Shown here: positions 55,350-64,000 of the stretch, in pieces
How the letters are laid out: every line of letters begins with the position of its first letter
How positions within the stretch are numbered: the first letter of the stretch is position 1
Program-made: the position numbers and the translations under genes
DNA from: Lunularia cruciata
Taxonomy: Eukaryota; Streptophyta; Marchantiopsida; Lunulariales; Lunulariaceae
Direction: 5' to 3'
Length of the DNA: 64,000 nucleotides
NCBI GenBank assembly: GCA_948567375.1
Contig: OX419758.1
Coordinates: 5,089,001-5,153,000, forward strand
Notes under the pieces: model-generated
What the model was told of the DNA's origin: nothing
Seen by the model: the letters and a program-made list of their open reading frames with translations, nothing else
Database searches by the model: none

Positions 55350-57700
55350 CTCCTGAACCTGCTTAAACGACGCGCAATTCTGGTAAGAATTCACTATAAA
55401 TATGAGATTGTCCCATACCGGAGTAGCATGAGTTCGGGAGTTGGGTTAGGCAGGTTCTAGCAATGGCCACGTACATTATCACAAGACTTCCAAGAGACGA
55501 GCAAACAGACGAACACGGTCACAAACACTTAGATAATAACTTCCACTCCGCATCCAAGTCAAGCGAGCTCTATGTGGATTGCAAGAACTCCTACAGTATC
55601 GGGATGACAAGAGTTGCCGCGTTGGAGCCTGACTTCAAACACTTGTAAATAAAGGACGGCTTTCTTTGAGTGTGGCTCCTGTGATTTAAGGTGGATCTAG
55701 GCTGGCCCGCTCACATGATGAAGAGAGATTGTACAGGCGGCCCAGAGCGGAGTCCCACGGCAGAACACGAATGCAATGATCAAGGAACCGTACGGTACAG
55801 TAAGATATATGCAACAAAGACAATTGAAGCAATGAAATCTTTGGACGAAACCTGAGAGACTTCAGGTCTGTTGACATTAGCTCGCAGTCTTGTTTTAATT
55901 GACTACGGACTCAGGAGAGGAATTATTTCCTCGTTCGAGTTCCATTTACCTACTTGGTGCTTCTTGACAAAGAGTGCAAGACTTATCTAATACAGTGAAT
56001 ACCGGCTAATCTCAGGAAGTAAATGGGTACACTTTGCCTCCCCACCACTATAATTCTCTTCCTAAGGACAACCCAAATCTGTATAGAACGAGTCCGCAAT
56101 ACGAGCTGAATTTACAAAGCGGAGAATGGAGAATTACTCACAGAAGTGGATGGCGTGCAAGGGTCGCGGTGAATCGCAGGAGCAGTAGTGACAGCAAAGT
56201 CCAGCTGTTACCGGCAGATGAGCAGGAGTCGGTCTAGAGGCAAATCCGAACTGGATCCTAACAAACGGCAGCTGGAGTTGCCCTCAAACTCCAGGACTGA
56301 AAGAAGAACCGGGACCCAAAACTCATATTCTCGCTTTTGAATTCAATCGAGTCGTGCGAGGAGAGACCGGTCGATGCCTCCACACCTTAGAGAATGAGAG
56401 ACTTCATTATTTAGATCTGAGTGAGTCACACGGGCGCCGGAGCTGGGTATAGCAATGAATGACAAGGATAGAGAAATGCGGCCATGACATTTCATTCGTC
56501 GACGAACGAGATACTAATTTGTTCTTCACTTGCTTAGTTTCTTTTCGTGAGTCTGCCTCCAACAGAAAATCGACATTCGATAAGATGGTCTGCAGACGAT
56601 GGCGCTACTACTAGCTGAAATTGTAGGAGGGAGGACATGAAATGAATGCTAAGACTCAGCAGAGCGTCGAACCATTCCTAGTCGTTCCCCTTAAACAGAC
56701 CTATACAGAACCACTGTCGATCATAATGGAACCAAATTTGGCGCTCCGCTCAGCAGATGACTTCAAAAACTGGATCCTGTGAAAAATCTAGAGAACATTA
56801 CTTCGAATAAAGTGGAGAAGGGGAAAACTCTCTGAATGTGAAGTTCCCGTGCACTTGACAGAGACAAGTGAGACCCCACTGGTCAATGATCTACAGTGAG
56901 ATTGGGCATCAACTCCTTCGTGACGAATGAACGAGGGAGAAAAACACGTATAAGTTTAAGCTTGGATCCGCTTAGAATGCCCAAATTTCAAGACCTAAAG
57001 TCGAACCCCACATGAACATCTTGGACGAGTCTAACATAATGAATCCTGATACAGTATGGCGGGCAGTAGAAAATTGCCAGAACAGCTAAAGCATCAAAGA
57101 AGCGAAATCTGAAACAAACCACTTTGCAGTTCACTGCACTGTTGAACAAGACTGCCTTGAATGCTGGCAAGAAGGAGGTCGAGATCAATTGGTCGACTTC
57201 GGATGGGAAATCCAAGGACACATCCCTACATAGTCGCATCTCGGCATAGCCGTGCAGGACATATGCCTGAAGCAGTGATGGAGTCGCGGGGAAGGGGAGG
57301 GAGATTCATGTCCAACCAAGCAGACAAATTTTCAAATGAAAAGTAGCGCATCCTAACACTGGATGAATAAATGCAGGGAAGCGGGAAGGCAGGCTGTTCC
57401 CGCGCAATCCTCATCATGAGGTCCGGTAATGGGCGAACTGCACAAGGAGACTGCAAGGCACAGCATCGCTTACTATGAACTCCTAGCTGCTTTGAAGAAC
57501 TGCGTGGAACATAGGAATTTCTTTACCGTACACACTTGTGTACAGACTTGCCTGACCTCCAAACTGGAATCCACAGTTGGAGATGTACAACACTACAGGC
57601 TGCGGAAGCGTACTCGGAGCTGATGCGTTATCAGCGCCGGTTTAATATTGGAAGTCTTACTATCGCCAGTTGTGTGCTTCTTGTACGTTGGGGCCGACTC
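55350..57700. other. Upstream region of the FAS1-like gene; no further gene recognised
   Basis: Balanced base composition contrasts with the AT-rich flanks, consistent with a single-copy gene neighbourhood. Directly before the ATG the sense strand has an acceptor-like tttaagcag/gttcaggag (about 55354-55370), so a 5' untranslated exon could lie further upstream. Short open frames (for example 57429-57623 plus) show no domain. Confidence 0.4.
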
Positions 57701-59859
57701 GTATTCCGGTAGGTCTCCCTGGAAACGTGTCGAGCTTCCGGGTACGAGAGCTGATGCCCGTCGCAACCTGGACTGCCGGGTTTGTGTAGTACTGCCGGGT
57801 TTCTAAACTAAACTCCCTGATTTCTAAACTTTCACTCTTCTCGGTTATTTATTCTCGTCACTTATTGCCTTGTCCACTGGTGCCCTAATTCCGTAGGTAA
57901 AAGAGAGTGCTAAACATTATGTTTTCTGCGGGAATTTAGCTTATTATTAGGTATTTGAAATTTTATTGAAATTATTTTTTATAGATTAAGGTGTAATTTT
58001 AAAAATTACTAATCTTGGATAATAAATAGTTAGTAGAAATTATTAGACTTAAGTAGAAAAATGCTAGAAATGCTCAAATATATCGGATAAATAAATAAAT
58101 CAGAAAAATATTAAAATTCTAGGGAGGATCTATAGAAAATAAAACTATATTTCATATATTATGTAGTCTCAATCTAATTTTTATAAGAAAGCTAAGAAAG
58201 CTTTACCTATTGGGTTGTGACAAAGTTTACATTTTCAATACACAAAATATTGCTTAAACCTTCCAAATGATTTCTGGTTATTGGTTAAGTAATAAACAGG
58301 AATAATTTTAAATTTTATTTAACTTCTCGTATTATTTGGGAAGCATAAGCTCCAAGTATCACGTACATGATATCACATAAACCAAACGTTTTTATATCCT
58401 AGGAGTACTCTAGTGAAAAGTGTGAATAATGAACGAAGTTCTGTTCTGTTGAAAACCCATCGAAGAGAAAGATACAGAATAAAATACAACTTCTTAAATA
58501 TTAATTGTCAAATATTCTGAACAAAATATTAGTGACATGAAACCCTCATTCCTACATCTTGAAAGGAAATGGAATAAATATGACAAAATAAACCATCTTA
58601 CTATTATGCTAGCTGTGTGATGCAACTGAAAGTACCTAGAAACTGAATGAAAATACTTAAGTAAGAAGTTTGTTACTTTAAGAATCAAAAAGGTACCGTT
58701 GGGTACCAATGCCATATAATTATTGATTATTGGGTTAAATTAATAGTTTGGAGAGAGTGAGAAGCAAGTTGGTTAGCAGAATTTGTTAATCTTTTCATTA
58801 AAGCGTGCTAAATTCGTTTCAGATTAACCATTTATTTATTCAACAGATTCATATGTGTTTATCTGTATCTTCTCTATTGCCGTGCTTGTCTTTAGGTCGT
58901 AAATAGTTTAATTTGTAGAAGATAGAGATACTTGAGGGTGTTTCAACAATGACTTTTATGGATTCTTTATGGGAGATAGAGGTTTACCCATAAAATGATT
59001 CCCCTAACCGTAAAAACAAGATCCAAGAAAAATCAAATGCACGAAACATATTTTATGGGATACGAGTATCCCAAATATATACGTCTATCTAACCACTCTC
59101 CAAGCCCATTTTCTTTCCCCTAGATTGAAAACTTTTACGGGCCTAAATCAAGGCCGAGCTCTAACATGAATTAATTAGCAACGAAAGTCATTTCAACACT
59201 AAAAAGTAAATTCTCCATGGCAAGAGAAATTTCTCCTACAACGAATTTGAATTGAACCTTACATCCCCGAACCTCATTAACAATTTTCAATTTTTAAGAT
59301 TCCCTCTCTTCCATCAGTGCTAATGTGAATTCCTCCTTCCGTGTCTATGTGTGGCTTCATAAGTTGTTAGTTGTGTTGTTTGATAGTTATAACGTGTACC
59401 ACGGTCAATTTAGAAATCTATATTTTCAGTCCAAGAAGTTTTTGTGCACCAAGAGTGGCAATGAGTAACTTATCTACGTGCCGGAATTTTGAAGAAACGG
59501 AGAAAAACTTAAGTATGCCAAATTTGCAATTCTCCATGTGGTAGAAAATATGGAAAGCATACCTAGTTACTAACAGAGTCTGATTAGTCTTGATACCAAC
59601 ATTCCAAGTCCCTCGTTACCGGATTGCATTCCACTTGTGGTTTTTGGAAATTTCAAAATCTTTTACTAACATGGTGTACTTAGTACCTTGTGGATTTATT
59701 GTCTAGTGTAAACCAAGAGTAGTGGATGAGGATAAGGATAGGTTTATAATGAATGGTCTCTCACCACTATTGTCAATTTTTGGATTATCTGGAGGATCTA
59801 AAACATTTTTTATATATCCATGAAGGCCCTTGTAAGAAACCAATTCAAAAAAGCATTGT
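57701..59859. other. No gene recognised
   Basis: From about 57.9 kb the sequence becomes AT-rich again. No coding, RNA or repeat structure could be supported. Confidence 0.5.
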
Positions 59860-60471
59860 GTTCATCTACATGGTGTAATCTTCTAAGGATAGAAGACTTT
59901 AAGAGAAACACAAGAGAAAAAACACAAAACTTCACACTCAATAGTCCGATGCCCCAAAAGAGCACCTTGACTTTATTATATAGCAAAGAGGATTCTCTCA
60001 AATTCCACCCTTGGATCAGATACATGGATAGGTGACATGTCAGTCAATGAGCTCTACACTTAAATTAGTTTCATGCATGGGTGACATGTTTGTTCTAGTC
60101 CTATTTGGTTGGTCAAAAAATCTTTGATTAAAAGGAATCTTTAGGAAATATTCCTATAAGAATCTCAAAATCACGTGGATGAGGTATTGTTGGAAAGCTC
60201 TCAATGATGTTGGAAGGTCAACATTTTCTCATTTATTAGGGAGGGGGGAGGGAGAGGGATCTCAACATTTTTGAGGCCTAATTCATCTGTTTAGGCCCAA
60301 AAATTAGCTCTTAAAGTTTATAGACTATTTTTGGTTTTTTCCCTATTAGTAAAAGTACTCTTTTGGTGGCACCTCTATCTACTCTACCTAGCCCATCATA
60401 CATAACTTCCTTCAAGATGTTAGCAAGCTTATTTTTACCTTTAGATAATATGTCTAGCTATTGGTATTACA
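59860..60471 (-). repeat. LTR-like repeat R3, copy 2
   Basis: It aligns with 23665-24419 in the same orientation and ends at the same ttggtattaca (minus-strand TGTAATACC). It has a single copy of the ctattagtaaaagt segment that is duplicated in copy 1. No coding region attached. Confidence 0.5.
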
Positions 60472-62880
60472 CATGGCCACTTATCTTGTGAAGTTTAGGA
60501 ATGGTTTTCTAGAATCTATGAAAGGGGAGAGATTATACATGCATGTGTGCATGCTACATGGCTTCTACAAATCAGCACAAAATTCTAAAACCAAGTGCAT
60601 AAAGGCTCACAAAGAAGGAACTCAAACAAGGATGGAGAACTATAGAAGATAAGTTGAACTACAAATGTCCCTATTTTGCAAGAATGGATAAGCCATTTGG
60701 CATTAGAGCCAATATTTCACCATCTACCCTTGTATAATTGTACTAATTTTTTTCTCAAAGATGGTCATAGATGAAGAAACTAGTTTTGGATCTTGAGTTT
60801 CATTGGAGCGACTACTTCATTATTGTATAGAGGATATATTTGGGTTGGGAACCAACCACTAACCAATGGTGCATTCCCAAGTATTTTTTGTTCCTAGCAA
60901 CCAAGAATCATTTCCTTATGTACCAACTTACCATGGACCAGGAATAGAGGAGTATTATGTGCCTATTCAAGAGGAAGAGAGTCAATCTCCATCTTTTCAT
61001 CCCTCAAGATCATAGGAATTTCTCCCTCAACCAAGTACACCTACCAAAGAAGAACCTTTATCACAAGAGGGATGCCAAGAGAGAGAAAATCAAGAGTGTG
61101 AAAAAGAAGGAGAACAAGAGAATGAGTCATAAAAGAGAAAAATTAGTTGATTTAAGACACTTTCTTCCAAGACAGTTATGTCTTTTGTGTAGATCTCTCT
61201 CAAATCTTACAAAATTGAAAAGTAAAGTTATGGAAGCCCAAGAAAGGTATAAGTAAGCCAAAATTGAAACCCACAAGATGGCAAAAATGGAGAAGTTATG
61301 CATGAAAGGAGAAGTAGGAAATTTTTTTTTGATTTCAAAGTTAGAGAAAAGAAGAATCAGATAAAGGAATAACAAATCCAAGAGGTGTCATTCAATGATC
61401 TTAGAATTAGCAAAAGTAGGGACAACCAAAGAGTATAATAAGTATACTTTGTGACATAGATATTACCTACGTGGAGAGTTTTAGTAGTGATCCAATAGTG
61501 TTGGACTATAAAAGTGGCAATTCAAATGAGAGCAATTAGTGTGATAAGTTAAAGCCTATAATTCAAGCAAAATAAGTATGAAAAGTTCAAGCATGTATGA
61601 TTAATGTGTGGTAGAGTATGTTCTATGTTTTGTGATTGACTCACAAGGTAGAGTGGATGTTAACAAGTTGTGTGATTCACTTGGAGGTCATGTGATTGAC
61701 TTAGAGGATAGAGTGGATGTGCACATAGAAGGTAGAGTGGATGTGCACAATTTGGATCCATATGTTTATCTATTTTTCCATGTTATCTTTTACTTCTTCT
61801 AAACAGATATTGCACTTTCAAATCAAATTCTTTCCTTCTTTGTGTAATATTGTGTCAAATGTCAAATATGTCAAATACAAGCCTGAGTTATGCTAACATT
61901 AAGTTTCTGCTCTGATGTTCCTCCAATATTACCCCTAACTCAAACTTTCACTAGGGTACCACTGCATGCTTGCTATGGTTTTGCCACTCTTGCCACTTAT
62001 TCCAATTTGCAAGGATTTTTCTTCATGCTTGCTATGGTTTTGCCACACATATTAAGGGGTTTCAAATTTAGACTTTAGAGTACAATCTATAAATGATTTT
62101 ATGGGTAGAATGTAAAATTTGTATGGGTAGCATGGGAGAGTAGAGAGAGTTATTATGGGTAAATATTCATAGCCATAAATATCTTTATGGAAAATTGAAA
62201 ACATGATCCATAGCTTTTTATGGCTTACGAGTGATCTTGTACAGTCCAACTATGATATAAAATTAAAATCTATCCATTTTTGTTTTATTATCAAATTTCC
62301 AAACCTTAATTTTTTAAGGAACCACTCAATTTTCAACCAGACCCTGATTATGGGTCTGGTTTTATAGATTTAATACTTGTTCTCATAAAATTCTGAAAAT
62401 CTGGAATTCAAACCCCTCTATTGAGTTGTGTTGGGTTATTTTATGCTTTTGCTGGGGTTTTGTTGAGGTTTTATGAACCCAAAAAGCTAGATTGTACTCA
62501 CCAAGGTTCCACTAGTGTAACATCTGGATATTGTAGGGGTTCTGCCATGGTTAAAGAGCTTGCAAGAGTCCCACTATAGTTTTTTCTGGTTTGGGGAGGG
62601 GGAGAGTGGCGGTGTCTCTTGCATCTATGGTAGTCTTTGGCTTGGTGAAATTTGCAATTTTTTCAAAAGGTAAGGCCATATATATGACTAAAGAGTAGAT
62701 AATTGCACCATGTTATTAAAGCAAAGGCATCATGTAACAAAGAAGAACATAGACAAATGACTAAATAAATTAAGTGAATATACATAATGAATAAATGCTA
62801 GAATATCTATATACATGAATGTGAAACAATGAAGAAGTACTCAAGAAGAGCACAAGATCTTATACTATACATGAGAAGGA
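60472..62880. other. No gene recognised; possible degraded coding stretch and short repeats
   Basis: 60875-61130 has a discontinuous charged frame (IEEYYVPIQEEESQSPSFHP, then a Glu/Lys-rich part) that could be a transposon protein remnant, but no domain is identifiable. 61645-61755 repeats gtagagtggatgt three times. 61965-62046 repeats catgcttgctatggttttgc twice. Confidence 0.4.
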
Positions 62881-62889
62881 TAAATGGTA

Positions 62890-64000
62890 CTAAGAGATGA
62901 GAGTAGACTATATAACCCATGGAGGAGCAATGTCAATGTCCTCACCTATGTCCTTTGACTCTAGCTCAACATCTTATGAAGGGGCCATGTCCATGTGCTC
63001 ACATATATCCCTAGTCTTGGTTTCTAGCAAAAGATACTCTAGTTTGACATGCTCTAATACAACATTGATTCACCAAATGATGGATCTCTAAATATACATG
63101 GGACCATACCTCCATAGAAGATCCAACTCTCTCTCATGCATAGAGAGTTATTGGAATGTGGTTGCTAAACCCTCATATGGATTCATAATATATTCCATAA
63201 AATGAACCACAATCCACTCCTCCATAAGGAACTCAATAGTTGACTGCTCTAAATCTAATGTTGGCTCTAAATTTATCCAAGGGAGCTATCAAAGAGTAGC
63301 ATGACAAGGAAGTGTAATCTAATGCATTAGAATATAAGGGAGTAAATTCTCATGGATGGATAGTATTATGAGGATGGTTCTTACAATATGGTAGGAATGC
63401 ACTATCAATGATCAAAATATCTCTAAATGGTAGACCTAATTCAATATAAGATATATAATCTTTATACCAATCCCTATATCCATCCATGTCATCCAGCATG
63501 CCCATGATACAAGCACTTGTGTGTATAGCATTGTGCAATAAACTATTACCTGAAATGTCACTTACAAGATGCTAGAAGTCCTATTGGGTGCTATCAATCC
63601 ACAAGATAATCTCAATCCGGGACACATAATACTCTAGGAACTCTTTGATTGCAAGATGGGATTTATACCTAAAAGTAATTCTCACCCTAAAAGAAGTCCA
63701 TCCACCATGCTCTACCAACAAGGACCACTAGCTAGAGAGCATACTACTATCCTACATAATATCAACCAAGCAACCAATATCCAAGACTGAAATCTTCTTC
63801 CACCTCTCATGAGCATGAATGAAGCAAAGAGTACACTTGTGAGTCAAGCTAATATGTTGCCTCATCATTAAAAGTCTAGTAATTTCATCTATAAGTGTCA
63901 TCCTCCTCTCCTCTAGCCACTCAATATGCTCACGTGTATATCTAAAATGAGGTGGAGATGCAAGATCATCCAATAGCATAGGTCTCCAAGCAACTATGTC
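62890..64000 (-). repeat. Unidentified coding repeat R1, second copy, running off the right edge
   Basis: On the minus strand one frame can be followed from 63979 to about 62880 with a dozen stops. It contains YTREHIEWLEERRMTLIDEI, FIHAHERWKKISVLDIGCLV, IKEFLEYYVSRIEIILWIDS, SACIMGMLDDMDGYRDWYKD and GLPFRDILIIDSAFLPYC. The last two align with the segment 7036-6848, and the DNA near 63900-63975 aligns with 12930-13010. It is a dead coding repeat. I do not recognise the protein; a retrotransposon gag-like or host-derived origin cannot be told apart. Confidence 0.5.

Overview
The window looks like repeat-rich nuclear DNA of a land plant with a large genome. Most of it is decayed LTR retrotransposons, several nested in one another, with one recognisable host-type gene. 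That gene is a plant FASCIATA1-like (CAF-1 large subunit) sequence at 53.1-55.3 kb on the minus strand. It sits in an AT-poorer island (about 51.3-57.8 kb). The species cannot be named from the sequence. I found no rRNA, tRNA, CRISPR or organellar sequence.

Layout. 1-3.6 kb: minus-strand Ty3/gypsy gag-protease running off the left edge. 3.8-6.5 kb: 3' end of another gypsy element (integrase plus a long LTR). 6.5-22 kb: an unidentified coding repeat (called R1 here), minus strand, cut by three insertions: chromovirus element B (7345-12896, TSD CTCAA), a 1.9-kb solo LTR (13668-15574), and chromovirus element A (16066-21644, TSD CCTAG). A and B belong to one Ty3 family ending in a chromodomain. 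Their LTRs carry heat-shock-element-like motifs upstream of a TATA box. 23.6-24.4 and 59.9-60.5 kb: two copies of a further LTR-like repeat (R3). 25.8-34.8 kb: the most unusual item, element D. 37.4-39.4 kb: a purine-rich repetitive tract. 39.7-41.6 kb: a second solo LTR of the 1.9-kb family (TSD CCCCG). 42.9-44.7 kb: a dead PIF/Harbinger DNA transposon. 62.9-64 kb: a second copy of R1.

Element D is a degraded Ty3/gypsy element reading gag (two zinc knuckles) - protease - C5 cytosine DNA methyltransferase - reverse transcriptase - RNase H - integrase - PHD finger. From about 29.88 kb to the PHD finger everything lies in one frame, so the methyltransferase was part of the Pol polyprotein rather than a chance neighbour. 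It keeps recognisable motifs I, IV (PCQ), VI (ENV), VIII (RAHR-like) and X in canonical order, as in DNMT3-type enzymes and unlike the permuted order of plant DRM enzymes. Nearly all in-frame stops are TAG or TGA, as expected if methylated CAG and CGA codons decayed by deamination. The element therefore paired a DNA-methylation writer with a chromatin-reader module and is now inactive.

All transposon genes seen are interrupted by stops or frameshifts. The FAS1-like reading frame is open for 733 codons from its first ATG. It shows no introns and lacks the family's C-terminal part.
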